From contig NC_060062.1 of NCBI RefSeq assembly GCF_020283565.1, positions 8,339,096-8,403,095 on the forward strand: a stretch of DNA of 64,000 nt, given 5' to 3'. Of this stretch, positions 8,239 through 20,944 are shown in pieces; the stretch's first letter is position 1, and each line of letters opens with the position of its first letter. The position numbers and the translations under genes were made by a program. The notes under the pieces were generated by a model. The model was not told the DNA's origin. It did not search any database and was given only the letters and a program-made list of their open reading frames with translations. Source of the DNA: Trifolium pratense. Taxonomy: Eukaryota; Streptophyta; Magnoliopsida; Fabales; Fabaceae.

Positions 8239-11200
8239 TCATGTTTGAGTTGTGTCTGAACTTATTACAGTCCCTTCTTCGATCGAAGAATAGATTGGAA
8301 GTTTGCTTCCTGTTTTCATCTTCTTCACATCTTGGCTTGAACAAATGAAGATTCTTCTCACCATGTTACAAAATTCACTGCAAGATAACGATAGATACAC
8401 TAATCAGCGTGATGTTAATACGGATAGAAGGTTAAAATAACCGGTACAATAATCGGCACAAATGACTGTCTCAAGTTGATTAAGGATATACTTACGGCCA
8501 TGGATCATCTCCGACGAGCATCATATCTCCTTCATCATCAGTGAAGACAATTTCCCATGTATTCCGATGTTGAAGCTGTCCCTTGATGTCAAACAACTCT
8601 TCCAATTCACCAATAAGTTGATCATACCCATTCAATGTAGCCAAATCCACAGCGCGTCCAACTGCCACACCCTGCATTTGAACCTTTACGAAGGTTTTGA
8701 ACGACAATAGAAGGTTTATATCAGAAACTAATCTTATTGAACTAAAATAAAATAAAATAAATCTAAACTGTTGTCTAAATATATATGCTATGTTCAATAC
8801 CTTGGTGCGGCTTCTGCTACAAATTTGCTTGCTTTGAGGCTCCTTCGGTGATACTAGTTGCAATTCTTGTTTCTTCTCCATAGAAACAGCCTTTGAGATG
8901 TCAGACTTACGGCCAGTATCGATGCTGGACAAAGTACTGGAACTAACTTCAGTGGTAACTCCAGTTATGTTTGCGACATGTGATGATCCTTTCCCTAGAG
9001 CAGCCGGATTTTTGGAATGATCAATAAGATCGATTCCAAACAATCGATAACTTGTAGCAGTTTCGGCTTTGTTGTCCTTGTCAACTTGATCGTGCACACG
9101 ATCATCGGTCGTGTCGTGAAGCAAATGAGAAGGACAGCTAGAACGGGGAGAAGACAGCCAACTTCCTTCTGTATGATTCCTAAATAAAGTGTTGCTGTTG
9201 CTTTTACTATTCATAGTATCAGTTTTCTTAAGATGCCACAAACCAGTGTTATCGCTTTTTTGGCTTTCAGCTAAAACGCTACGTTGTGTCTTATCGGTTG
9301 GTGTCAGTCTAGCATCCCAGTAGATAGAGGCAGCCGATGTTGTGTCTAGTTTGAAAAACATGTAGAAGGTCAAATAAAACTAATATAAATCAAAATAAGA
9401 AATGGGAAGAGTTATTAGATATAGTTCCTCACCAACGTCGGGAATTTCACTCGGTGGTCGAGGCCTTTTTGTCTTCACAGTGGTAGGTTGCACTGAGGGT
9501 GTCGAAGCTGAGGAAACAAACGGTTCTATCTCCCATGGTGAAACCCTGTCAGGTCTTGAAATAGCTGCAGGTTCATCCCATTGAACCTGGAGATTCGCAC
9601 ACACACACACACAAAGAAAAATTAGATGAATCATGTGTTATCAATCGTAGAAAATAGCAATTTGTTCAAATTCCATTATACTATTACTGTAGTGCTATAG
9701 CAAGCACGAGTGCCGCTGTAGCTGGTGTCTTACAACACTTCATACTAAATAGTGTGTCGCAGAACAATAGCAACTAGTTTGAATTTTGCAACACTATTAA
9801 CGCCACTATTTGGCAACACTGAGATGAATAACATACAATCACGGAAAATCAAATGAACCATTGTCAAGTCCAAGAGGACAATACCTTAAGTGATCGCCAT
9901 TTTGAATTTGGCCAATGGGGAGACATATCGGCCACTCCAATTATGGTACCGGAAAATCTGATAAGCCATGCATTAGAATAGCTACAGAAAGGTCATACAA
10001 TAAACTACTGTGATATATTTTACTACCTTTTGTCAGACTCAGCAGAATCATCACTCTCAAACCTCATCTTGAACCTCATGCCGACAGTATACTTATTATT
10101 CACAGCTGCCAAGTACTTGTTCACGCTTACGATGAACTGGCTCGTCCTAAAAAAGCAAAAGCCCGTGTCAAAAATCATCTACTAATTTTTTTTTTTCCTG
10201 AACATATTTGTAAGTAAAATTTCTACCTCGGCTTATAATATACAACAAAAAGTGTCTGAGATGCAACAGCATGCGAGGCAGTTGCAAGAACTCCAAGGTG
10301 CATGCTTTGGCTAGAAATCACAGATGATGACATGCTACTTGACTGACGAGCAAGACGCCTCACTCCAACACGTAATTCCCCGTTTTCCCCTCTACACATA
10401 AAATATTCATTACATCAATGCTTGTATAGCAAAATAGATAAGCTCGTGAATTTTTAGTAGAAATCTAAAAGATTTATGAACCCTATGAATGAAACAAAGA
10501 AATGAATGAATGTTTACCTCAAAAACACAAAGGTATCACCAGCAACTAATCTTTTAGAAGTCACAAAAGTACTCCATCCAGTTGTGAGTAGGTGTCTGCG
10601 CGGCTGACCTGATATAAAACAATGAATAAGTACAAGGGAAAATCATTAGGCGACTAACCAAATAGAAAGTAAAAGCGCAAAGACTTGAATGAAAACTTCT
10701 TATGCCTTTTTACCTCTAAATATATGCTTAAAGCGCCATTCATAACCATGAAGATCCTTGGCAACCAATTCTTGAGTTGGTGTCGGTTGTGACATATCCT
10801 AAAAGCAATTTTAAACGTAGATTTTCAAAGATCGGTAAGAGTAGAAACTAGAAACCAATAAAAAAAATCAATAAAAATGAAACAGATAGTATTAGTACCA
10901 AAGGAGGAAGGCATTCTGTAGCATGTTTTCTGAGAACAGAGAAGCCACCATGTGTGCTAGTATCCGAAGCAGTTAAGATCTTGCAGAATGAGTGAATCTT
11001 CGGCCTCGGAGGTTCATCAGCGACCGGATCAGGAATTGTTGGCTCATCTTGCTAAAACATTTGTTCCATTAGAATCTAAACAATGGGAGAAAAGAATCTT
11101 TGGTTGACCATAAAAAGTACAGAAAATCAAAAGGATCAAAAGCACCCTTACATTTGGTTCCGGAACTAAAGTAATCTGTGCATAAACCTCATCCGTTTCT

Positions 11201-12050
11201 TGTTCAGCCTAAAACATAGCAAAATTCAAGGTAAGCTTAAGATTCCTTTCCTTTCACATCATCATCAAAAAAAAAAAAAGATGAATCTTAGGAAGAAAAT
11301 TACCAATAAATTCATATTCACGATGCGACAAAGGATCTGTGTAGGAAGTTTCAACAAAGGGATATTCTGATTCAGTTCTTGATTAGTAGAAGCCTCTAAC
11401 TGCAAGAACAAATAAAAAGTGTTAAAAAAAAAACAAAAACAGAATCCTGCAAAACAAAGATCATTCCACAATTCCATTTTCAGACAACATAAATCTCCAG
11501 CTAAAAAAAGTAAGCAACCGAAAATAATTCCACCCTCCGATCTACACAACGATAATCGAGGTCATATCAGCTATATTCGTGCAATTCTCTACAATATCAA
11601 TGATCCTAAAACGACTGTCATTCTCCAAGTCTACAATTGAGGTTGCATCAGCTGCATTTGACTACAATTCTCCGCAATATCAACAATCACAACTCTCATG
11701 ACTCAAATTATAGCCAATATCAACTCAAATTGACCGCGATTCTCGATAAAAAATTCTACATATAACACAAAGGAAAATTGAAAAACTCACTTGTTCCATG
11801 TGTCCTTGAGGGAAATATAAAACCCTTTGACCAGTACGAGGAACATCCACTAATGGTCCAGCACACGCTTTCCATAGTTCTTCATTCGAACAACCACCAA
11901 CTGCTTCACCAAAAAAATAACAAACAAATTAACCACAATAATAACAACAACAAAAAACACACATAAGATTCTTAAAAAAAAAAATTAAAAAAAAATCGAT
12001 TCTTAATTGTTACCTTCAGCTGAAACATTTGACGAACAATTCAACATCAT
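8239..12050 (-). CDS. ARF: Auxin response factor (ARF9/11/18-type), complete
   Basis: Fourteen coding exons on the minus strand: 12050-12014, 11900-11791, 11399-11304, 11208-11152, 11051-10899, 10798-10714, 10608-10518, 10391-10227, 10146-10027, 9957-9885, 9586-9433, 9345-8801, 8683-8496, 8377-8239. All junctions are GT-AG and sum to 2013 bp, i.e. 670 residues. The start [13 protein letters not shown] precedes the ARF hallmark [16 protein letters not shown]3 DNA-binding domain spans ~122-225 ([33 protein letters not shown]). The ARF middle domain is ~246-334 and the C-terminal PB1 domain ~563-645, with basic TKVQMQG and acidic [16 protein letters not shown]. The region between is Ser-rich, as in repressor-class ARFs. 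The protein binds TGTCTC-type auxin elements in the nucleus and pairs with Aux/IAA proteins through PB1. The exact ortholog number within ARF1/2/9/11/18 is not settled. Confidence 0.96.
9634..9822. mobile_element. MITE-like repeat in ARF intron 10
   Basis: The segment from 'gaaaatagcaatttgttc' to 'ctatttggcaacactga' parallels 30771-30941 in the TIM9 intron. Both contain 'gctatagc'-type cores and end in tttg(a/g)caacactg. It lies between exons 11 and 10 and away from splice sites. Confidence 0.5.
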
Positions 12051-12520
12051 ATTCAACAAGTCAACAAGAGAAAAAACTCAAAAAGACAAAAACAGAAACA
12101 ACAACACTCTTGTTGTATTTCTTCGAAATTAAGGTTTCTTTTGAACCAATTAGAAGAGAGAATAATAATAACGAGATCTCGTTTTTTTGTTGTTGAAGAA
12201 ATTAACAAACTGAGAATCAGAATCAGAATTAGAAGAAGAATCAATAATCTGATTTTGTTTGTTATAACGTAGAACCAACCACTAAGTAGTTGTATTGTAG
12301 TAGTAGCTAGTAACAAGAAGCAATAATCGAATGAAAACGGTTACAGAAAAGAAAACAGTAACAGAAGCAGTTTCAAACGACGCTTGGTTTGTTGTTGTTG
12401 TTGTTTGTGTTTATGAGAAGCTTAATGGAAAATGAAACGGCGTTAGTTGTTTGGTTGGAATGACTTCACACATACATACATTCATTCAGACATAAACCAC
12501 TCTCTGTCTTCCTTTTATTT

Positions 12521-12532
12521 ATTTATATATAT
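12521..12532 (-). promoter_or_regulatory. Putative ARF TATA box
   Basis: The minus strand reads TATATATAAATA, about 470 bp upstream of the ARF ATG. It is followed by pyrimidine/purine-rich sequence that could be a long 5' leader, which is usual for ARF genes. The transcription start is not determined. Confidence 0.45.
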
Positions 12533-12607
12533 TTGGTCCAATTTTGTTGCCTCCTTTTTTTGGGTTACATTTTTTTTTTTTTATAAATAAATTAATATAT
12601 GTGCGCG

Positions 12608-13469
12608 TAGAGCTGTAAAAAAAGATCGGGCTATCGGGTCGGTTCATTAGCCCTATCCATTTACACGGACCGGGCTTCATAAAAAGGGGGTCAGGTCTTA
12701 TCGGGCCGGACCTTATCGGGTCGGGCTTTTTCATGGGTCGTCATGGGCCGGCCCACAGACTTTTGGGCCGGCCCCTTAAAGAATTAAAAAAATTATTTAA
12801 AAAAATTGTATAATCTTTTTATTGTTATATTTTGGTCCTATTTTTATTCATATATAATTTTTTAATTATTTGTGTTTTGTTCCTATCTATAATCTGTTTT
12901 ATTGCTATTTTTAAGCATATCATCTTTTTATATTTTTTTAATTTTTTTTTTTTTTGTGCAATTACAATGAAGGATATAAAACTTGGAATATGGTTATTTT
13001 AAGTCTATCATCTTTTTATTGTATTTATTTTATATTCTTTTATATTTTTGTTTTTTTTTTTACTTAAATTACAATGGATGAATGAAAGATATAGTACTTG
13101 GAATATTTTTTTTGTAGTAATAATAATATGACAAAAAAATTATTGGATTAGAATGAGATTATTTGTTAAAGATTTGTTTGTTTGTTTGTTTGATGAAGAT
13201 AAAGAGGAATATATTGTTGTTTGAGAGATTATGTGAGAAAATATAGGGATACGAATTACCTTCTTGAAGATTTAGTTGAGAAATATAATATAAATTTAGT
13301 AGAATATGTTTTTTTTTAAAAAAAATACTATGAAAATTAGTGGACCGGCCCATCGGGCCATGTAGCCTTTTGCTTATCGGGTCGGGCTAAGCGGGCCGGG
13401 CCATGAAGTTAATGAGCCGGACTGGGGCGACCCCTTTATTTAACCAGGCCGGACCCTTTGACAGCTCTA
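12608..13469. mobile_element. Non-autonomous hAT element
   Basis: An 862-bp element begins tagagctgtaaaaaaagatc and ends ctttgacagctcta, giving inverted tagagctgt termini. Flanking 8-bp duplications are tgtgcgcg (12600-12607) and tgtgcacg (13470-13477), one mismatch. Both subterminal regions are rich in cgggtcgggc/gggccgg motifs and the middle is AT-rich. No transposase frame is present. It sits just upstream of the ARF promoter region. Confidence 0.85.
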
Positions 13470-13477
13470 TGTGCACG

Positions 13478-15179
13478 TAATTGTATAGACTGATTAATAA
13501 AAAAACCAATATTTATTTAAAGATTGACATCTCTTATTTTTCTTACATGCTTCTGATAGGGTTCAATATTGTTTTCATATAGTTCTACGCGGAATTGGAT
13601 CTTATGAAGTCAGCAACCATGCAGTCAGGCTGCAGTCAGAAGTTCCTAACCGTTTGATCAAAATTGAACGCATAGATCTTGATGCAGTTTTAATTTTCTA
13701 AAATATTAAAGTTTCCGACTTTAAATTTAAATTGTCTGATCTCAATTAGACGACCCTGATTTTGCTGACTGCATGCAGTCATGGTCTTTGAGTGCACTCA
13801 ATCTGCATCCGTTCTACGCAGTAGTAAATTTCAGCTGTTGATTTGACATTGGACGACCTAGATTGAACAGTCAAATCATATAGTAAAATGATCTCAATCG
13901 TTAATTTAAATTGAATGGTTGAAAGTTGTAACTTTGTAACACAGCGAAAATCCAATTTAGATCTACTTAAATATCGAACTTTAGACTAATTGATTAAAAG
14001 ATTTAAGTATTTATAATTTTTGTCACTATTTTTATTTTATTTTTAATTGTTTGGGAATATGTTTTTTAAATTGTCAACTTGTGGTGTGTCGTGTCATGTG
14101 TGTCTCTTTTGTATTGTCTATTCCAACCAGACATGGGAAACAAGTCTTTGTTCTAGTGGGAGTTTTTTTAGAGTGGGTGTGTGCTTAGATGGGTTCATGA
14201 TGAACCCATGGAAATGACTTGCTATTTGAGGGTTTCTTTTTCTAGAATTTATTTATAGTTTCCTTCCAAAACTACTTTTAACTTTTTTTTCACTTCAGCT
14301 TCATTTTTTGATTGGGTGAGTGAGTTCTAGATAAATCGTGAATTTGAATGAGGGCTAAATTGTAAATTGATGTTTTAATTTGCTTTTGTAGTTAATTCTA
14401 TTGTAAATTACTAGGACAAGTTGAAGGCAATGTTACAAAAATATATTAGGCAATCAATTATTGACGCAGTCAGCTGTAGTCAGATGCAGTCATAATTTTT
14501 AAACCATTCGATCAAAATAAGACGGTTCAAATTTTAATTGTTTTTATTTAATATAAAATTTGAGATTGAAATCCTAATCATCTGATCAAGATCGGACGAA
14601 TTTGAACATGTTTATTGCACGAATTTGTAACTTTACTGAATCCAGATCCTAATGTAACCCTTCTTGTAGCCAAATCATGTTAGACCTTGTGTCCTTCATT
14701 TGTAACATCCCTAAAATCTGAATATTATCAAAATCTTATCTGATTTTATGTGCATCGTGTTATGACCTAATTAGATAGTTAAAATATATAATCACATAAG
14801 TAACCAATTAATCTCAAATAAACTAAGGATAAAATCCAACAAATAACTATATATTCATGGAATATCTCATTTAAAAAAAATATCAAAATTTATATGTGGG
14901 TTTATTCTGTTTAATCCGGTTTTAAAAAAGAACTAACAAATTTAATCTAATATGTGCGGTTTTCAATAACGAAAATATTTTTTTGACACAATAAAATAAC
15001 AATCCTAAAACATCTATTAATATTGAATTTATATGATTTTTTATTTCTTAAATTGATTTTGTAGTTTTTATTTGAACCGGTTTAAATATAAACACTCTTA
15101 GTCCATGCAAATATCATGATTTTGATAACCAATTTGCAATTGCATAAATCATTTGAAGATATTTTACATTGGGTTGAAT
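13478..15179. other. Repeat-rich intergenic interval
   Basis: Contains two stretches (about 13600-13950 and 14460-14640) with gcagtca-rich text and 'cgtttgatcaaaattgaacg'-like motifs. These resemble the repeats at 40250-41200. A perfect short palindrome, atgggttcatgatgaacccat with a 3-bp centre, lies at about 14190-14211. No gene is seen. Confidence 0.5.
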
Positions 15180-16200
15180 TAAATATTGGGCTTAAAAGCA
15201 ACTATATAAGTGACTATGACACCACACTTTCATCCAAAACTTTAATGCATTAGATTTATGGATCATATATGCTGCTCAACATCAACTACTTCAACCAGTG
15301 TGAGACTTAACTCACTTACACTTGATAGATCTCAACATCTCTTCTCAAGTGTGAATCTCTCTGTGTCCACGATTCCTCACCACTCACTTATTGTTCCTCC
15401 ATCAAGTTGAAACAAGCTTTGATATACCACTATTAGGCCACGACTCATAAGAGATATCTTCACTAGGTTAGAAAAAGAGCAACCACACAAGTGACTATAA
15501 TACCACATATTCACCAAACACCTTAAGGCATTAAAACGTTTAGGTGTCTTCTCACTTATATGTTGCTCAATATCAACTCTTTAACCAATGTGAGACTTAC
15601 CTCAAGTGTGAGTCTCTCTGCACCACTCTCTTATTGCTCCCCATCAAAATGAATCAGGCTCTGATACCACTTGTTGGGCCATGAGGGAGAGTCTCACCGA
15701 GTTGGATCAGCACATTAGGCTAAAAGCAACCATACAAATGACTATGACACCATATTTTATCCTCGAATGCGAGTCTCTTTGTGTCTGTGATTTCTCACCA
15801 TTCACTTATTACTCCCCTAACAAGTTGAACTGCACTCTGATACCATTCTTCTAAATCAAGTTGAATTACACTCTAGAGAGCTACTTTTGCCACTTTACTG
15901 GTTACTCGCACACCCTATTTTTACACATCCGCGACTTAAGTAGCGGATGTGTAAAAATAGGACGTTTTGGAAAAAAAATGCCGTCCACTACTTAAGTCGC
16001 GGACAGTGTTTGAGTAACCAGTAGGGCGGAAAAAGTAACTCTCCTGATACTATTGAACTAAGAACAACCATACAAGTGACTCTAAGACCAAATATTCATT
16101 CAAAACCTTAAAACATTAGATTGGTTTATGAGTCATCTCAATTATACGTTGTTCAACACTAATTCTTCTAATTAATGTAAAGCTTAACTCACATTTAATA
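15180..16200. repeat. Four tandem degenerate units with tRNA-Met-type PBS motifs
   Basis: The motif 'aagcaac(c/t)a(c/t)a(c/t)aagtgactat' recurs at 15194, 15479, 15720 and 16056. Most units carry ctctgataccac or a variant, the complement of TGGTATCAGAG, the usual initiator-tRNA primer-binding site of plant LTR retroelements. I read it as a locally amplified LTR/TRIM remnant in minus orientation. The last interval is lengthened by the MITE at 15877-16044. Confidence 0.55.
15877..16044. mobile_element. Fold-back MITE with internal palindrome
   Basis: The left arm (gagctacttttgccacttta, ctggttactc) is mirrored by the right arm (gagtaaccag, gggcggaaaaagtaactctc). Inside, ctatttttacacatccgc and gcggatgtgtaaaaatag form a near-perfect ~40-bp palindrome around gacttaagta. 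The element interrupts the PBS-bearing tandem repeats. Confidence 0.7.
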
Positions 16201-17720
16201 TATCTCAAGAAACACTTCTACTATTTTAGTGACCAATTTAAATATATAGATATTTTTGTATTCTTTCATCAACAAAACAATACTCCAAAAGCTCCAAAAT
16301 CCAAATGTGGATGAGAAAATTGGACTGGTCACAAGTATATGCGATGATGGCTGTGTGTGATGATTTGAAGTGGTATGGGTTTTTTTGCAGGAATCAAACA
16401 GATCACGTGGTTTCTTGTGGTGAGGGTTTCTCAGACAATTTTTCAAAGTTATAATTTTCTTCTTTCAAAAAACTAATAATTTTCTGCTTCTTTATACCCA
16501 TGATGCCATGTGAAAAAAAAAAATAGTTTACCACTTCATAGTTAGGTTACACATTGATAATATATCAACGGCTCATTTTTATTGGTTCATATCAACTAGG
16601 AGTAGAATTTACGGTTTAGTATATTCATGCTCATATTAGATTGGACTTTTTCAAAAGCTGAAAATGGAGATAAATTTTTAAAATTTAGGACCCCTTAATA
16701 TTGCCCGGGGACTTTAGAAATCGTACGTGAGGGGTTCAAGTTCCTCTGTCCCCCAAAGCCCTTTTAATTATCTAATTTTTTTTAATTTTCTCTTTTAATT
16801 TAAATTTATTTAGCAAAAAAGTCAGACTATAAATTACATAGTCTTTTAAGCTTATCAGATCGGCCTATTTAAATAAATATTAATGATACTTTTCAATAAT
16901 TTAAATTTATTATTTTGCATTAATTTACCTGCATATTTTTTATTTGTAATATTACAAACTTAAAATTGAAATATGATGTCATATATAATAAAATTATCTA
17001 AACTGTCATGTTAAATATCAAAATGGAGTTTAATCTCATTGGTATATTAGTTTATTTAAACATAAATATGATTCTTTATTGAAATGTGTTCGTATTGAAA
17101 TATGTTCGTATTATAAAATAGGCTTTTTAACACATTAACTTTCAAAATGTTAGACTCAGACAAAAAAAAGAGAAAGAAAGAATCGTATGATAACATGCCA
17201 AACTTAAAACTTAAATTTATTGACAATTCAGACTCATCAAACCTAACAAATTTTAACTCGGTCTTAACATATTCTCACTCCGGTATGAATCAAGCTAAAC
17301 TTAGATATAGTTGGTTGTGGTAATTGTCATTGCACATGTCATTACTATACCACTATAACTTGTTCTTTTTGCATAATAACAAAAAAATTACGGTTATTAA
17401 CTTTCATCAAATAATCTACGAGATATGTAAAGTGGATTTTTTTCTCTGTACAAAAAAAAAGTTGATTTTTCTTTTTCTAATTAAATTTTCTACATGTTCA
17501 AAAGTTAGTGATCGGAAATATAACAATTTTTTTGGGGAGACAAAGCCCAAAAAAAGAAAGAAATTACAATGGGGAAGAAAACACCCCTAATATGATCAAT
17601 TAGCACTTGTTTATGGCGTTCAAGTACCTTACTGCTGGAACGAATATTGAATTCGAGAATCTACCCTTTTTCTGTTAAAGTGGATTAAGATAAAATTAAT
17701 GGTCACTAAAGAGAGAAGGC
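16201..17720. other. AT-rich interval without recognised gene
   Basis: Near 16700-16770 there is a GC-richer patch with 'gaggggttcaagttcctc', box-B-like and possibly a SINE remnant. Short frames at 16195-16446 and 17324-17590 show no family resemblance. Confidence 0.45.
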
Positions 17721-17937
17721 TAAGGTACCGTTTGACCTAGCTTATTTTTGAGCTTATGCAAACAGTTCATGCAATATAAATTAGGTTTTATGTTATTTTA
17801 TAAGTTCACACTAGTCAAAATTGTATTTTTATAAGTTATTTTATCATAAACTACCTTAAAAAACTTATAAAAATACATAAAAATTACATAAGATATTTGC
17901 AATAAGCTCAAAAATAAGCTATGCCAAACAGCCTTAA
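17721..17937. mobile_element. Probable MITE, TIR taaggtaccgtttg / taaggctgtttggc
   Basis: The left end, through 'ctagcttatttttgagctta', is mirrored by the right end 'taagctcaaaaataagctat'. An AT-rich interior follows the layout of small hAT-like MITEs. No matching 8-bp duplication was found. Confidence 0.55.
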
Positions 17938-19027
17938 ATGTATGGTGAGTAAATATATTCATCTTATTGGCTAATGAAAATATTGAGATGCATTGAATGT
18001 CAGTAAAAAGTTTCATATTAATTAAAAAAGTTGAGATTAAATAACATAAGTTTGTCAAAAAAAAAAATACTATAGTATAAGTGAGAAGACATAGTTTTCC
18101 TTAATATATTTTTTTTATAAAAGAAGAGTGAAATGTGTATTTTAATACCGTAATTTTTTTAAGTATGAATTTAAACAGGGAAAAAAAAAACCAAATAGTA
18201 GTAGTTGATTTAGATTGAATTTTTTTTATTGATTACTTAGATTGAATTTTTGAGTTCATACATTGTACCAGACCCAGTATTCAATTGTGGTGGAAAACGG
18301 AGGAACGGCGTAAAAAAAGAAGCGTGTGGTTTGGGATAACGGAGACGGGAAGAGAAACGTGAAGTCAATGACCGTTAAGTGCCACGTGTTTAGTTGTCTG
18401 TTTCTAAACATGCAACAGGATTGGTTCAAGTTACCCGGCACAAGGTACAACAACACTAATCATAATTTTAATTTTATTCTCTTCATTTTTCAACCATATT
18501 CTTTTCTTTTTTATTTTATTTTTTCTTTTTGTCATTTTCATTTTGTTTTTTTGGTATAGTAATAGTAATTTAAATTGACACCCCATATTCTCCAAAATGC
18601 TGATGATGCCGCAATATGTTATTTTAGCTTACATGATGTCATTTTAGTTGATTAATTAATTAAATGAATTGAAAACACATTTTGTCATTTTTTAAATTTT
18701 ACTGTTGATAATAGTCTCTTTTATTTTTTTGACAAAATTGTTGATACTAGTCTTGTATAGTCATATATTTGAATTTTGGAAAAGACTGTTTTGAAATGAC
18801 TTTAGTAATCAACTATTATTAACACGATTGATATTCCATTCACACCCACACATTTATACTCTAGTCGTGCTTAGGCTTTAAATTTGAAATTTTCCGATTA
18901 ATAGATTTTCATAAATTTCATGATAAATCTTCAATAAATTTGATGATTCTTCTTAGACTCTAGTTGTGTGGGTTGTAATGTTGAATGAGTATTAAGAAGA
19001 AGATACGTGATACAATAATTGTTACTA
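17938..19027. other. Interval with one GC-richer, gene-less patch
   Basis: At 18285-18450 the base composition rises and a G-box-type gccacgtgt occurs at 18381. No open frame of a known family accompanies it. The rest is AT-rich. It may be a lost promoter or untranslated sequence. Confidence 0.35.
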
Positions 19028-19036
19028 ATAATTTAA

Positions 19037-19452
19037 GGGTCATGCTAATCGGTATTCCCGGAGCACTGATTAAGGAAACCAAAAAAAAATTTAAAATTAA
19101 AATTAACACTGTTTACATTTTCGATGCGTTGATTGCACAAATTTCAATGTGATATTACTGTATTTGGTTTCTTAAACAGTACTCCCTCCGTCCCAAAAAG
19201 AATGACCCAGTTGACCGAAACACGCATGCCAATGCATAACTTTGGCGACTAATATCTTTAATTGTATAATAGTAAAAATTATAAAAAATTGATATTTTGA
19301 AAATACTCATCGAGACGAATCTAACAACATCTTATATGTTAATATTTATTTTTATTTATTAGTAGAAAAATATGGTCAAAACAATATATATGAATAGTGC
19401 ATATATTCAAAATGGGTCATTCTTTTTGGGACGGGGGGAGTATCCGTTTTCC
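19037..19452. mobile_element. MULE-type MITE with a Stowaway nested inside
   Basis: A perfect 9-bp duplication ataatttaa flanks the element (19028-19036 and 19453-19461). The left end is gggtcatgctaatcggtatt with cccggagcactgattaagg. The right end, interrupted by the nested MITE, is cttaaacagta then tccgttttcc. It belongs to the family at 2015 and 39734. Nesting shows it is older than the inserted Stowaway. Confidence 0.75.
19182..19440. mobile_element. Stowaway-like MITE, nested
   Basis: Termini ctccctccgtcccaaaaaga and (inverted) ctccccccgtcccaaaaaga, TA duplications at 19180-19181 and 19441-19442, length 259 bp. Confidence 0.9.
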
Positions 19453-19704
19453 ATAATTTAATCTCTTCTTAGCAAACTAATCACCGACAATTATCTATTG
19501 ATCTTTTTAAAAAAATCTAGTTGATGATATTATATACCAATAAAAGAAAATTATCATCTTCGTCATATACCAATAAAACAATAATAGAGTTTAATTTTTG
19601 GTTGAAAAAACAATTGGATGAAAATATTCTAAGTTAGAGTTAAGGTTCCATGTGATGGGAAACCTAATTCAACAATAAAAGAGTTAAAAGATATGAGCAT
19701 CTCC

Positions 19705-20030
19705 TTAATATGTTGAGACCATCTCGTAATCGATGTAAAACTTCTTTAATATACCCCACCATGCCCAATATTATTGAGCTTGATGTGTGGATATAAATTG
19801 TGGATGACCCAATCAGAAACTTATTAGCAGGTGACCCAGCAAATTGTGGAGAGGTTACGATTCCAACTTAGAATTGGGAGTTGAAATTAACTCAACCTTA
19901 CAAAAGCGGCTTGTAAGGCGATGATTGTCTCTACTTTATAAACGTGTATGTTTAGGCCCAACGCTATGGTGTGTGGCCTGATAGTCGGTGATCAAACTCT
20001 CAATTTTAAGATGGTATCAGAGTATCTCCA
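19705..20030 (+). mobile_element. LTR/TRIM remnant with primer-binding site
   Basis: The text 'actcaaccttacaaaagcgg' and 'cttgtaaggcgatgattgtc', followed by 'actttataaacgtgtatg', resembles a widespread plant TRIM-like LTR. At 20012-20022 tggtatcagag is the tRNA-Met primer-binding site expected just after a 5' LTR. No gag-pol or second LTR was found. Confidence 0.5.
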
Positions 20031-20357
20031 AAATATGTTCGGGCTACCGACCATTTGTATCATCAAAGTATCATTTTGTCATGTCTTATTTTTATCAAAC
20101 CAAATTGATGGTTATGATAAATTACACAAATTGCCGATCTATGAATTATAAGATGCCACCAAATAATAATATAGCCTCCAGCCTCCATTATAGAAAAGAA
20201 AAATAAAACGCTGAATACAAATATTCCTCATCCAGTGGACAATTGACCCTATATTTCTACTACGAATGAAATCAAATAAAGAGTTCTCTGGGATGTCGTT
20301 GTTGTCTTGGTTGATGCTGTCAATCTAAGTTTTTTTTAGTTATAATGATAATGGCAC

Positions 20358-20440
20358 CACTACAAGAAAATTGTCACTTTGCGACACTTGCATTGCGATG
20401 ATTTGACCAAAACCGTTGCAATGTGCTAAATGAAAGAATA
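20358..20440 (+). mobile_element. CACTA (CMC) transposon terminus, solitary
   Basis: It begins cactacaagaaaattgtcac, the canonical CACTA-element terminal repeat, followed by subterminal gcgaca/gcgatg motifs. The opposite ttttcttgtagtg end was not seen in the window, so this is a truncated end or one side of an element whose other terminus has diverged. Confidence 0.55.
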
Positions 20441-20944
20441 TAGTATTAACCTTAAAACATTGAATCTACGAACAAACTTAACCTTGTGTTGTTTTTTATG
20501 TATTCTACCAAATAAATGAAAGAATATTTTATTTTATTCACACAAAAACATCAATTGCAAAATTTCTACTATTAATAAAACTAATAAATTTCTACTATTA
20601 ATGAAATTTATATAATGAGGCCAAAAAAGATAATACTAATAAAATTTCTACTATTGAATCTACGAACAAGATTAAAATGGAAAAGTATTTACAATCTACA
20701 CACAAGTATAAAATGGAAAAGTATAAAATGAGAAAAGTATTTACAAATATGATAAAATTAAATTGTCCGAATACCCATATTTTCGGATGGGTAACGTTGT
20801 GCCTAAGTTATTATTTGAATATGTATTAGATCAAGGCTGATTTGTCGATGAACTAAGGAACATTGCAAGATGAGAAATCAATCATGTCTTAGCAAGATGA
20901 CGAACAAAACAACGTAATACTTATTACAAAAAGAGAGAGAAAAT

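Noticed and set aside
18285..18450. Promoter of an unseen gene (G-box gccacgtgt, higher GC)
   Set aside because: No coding region with recognisable content lies downstream on either strand within 600 bp.
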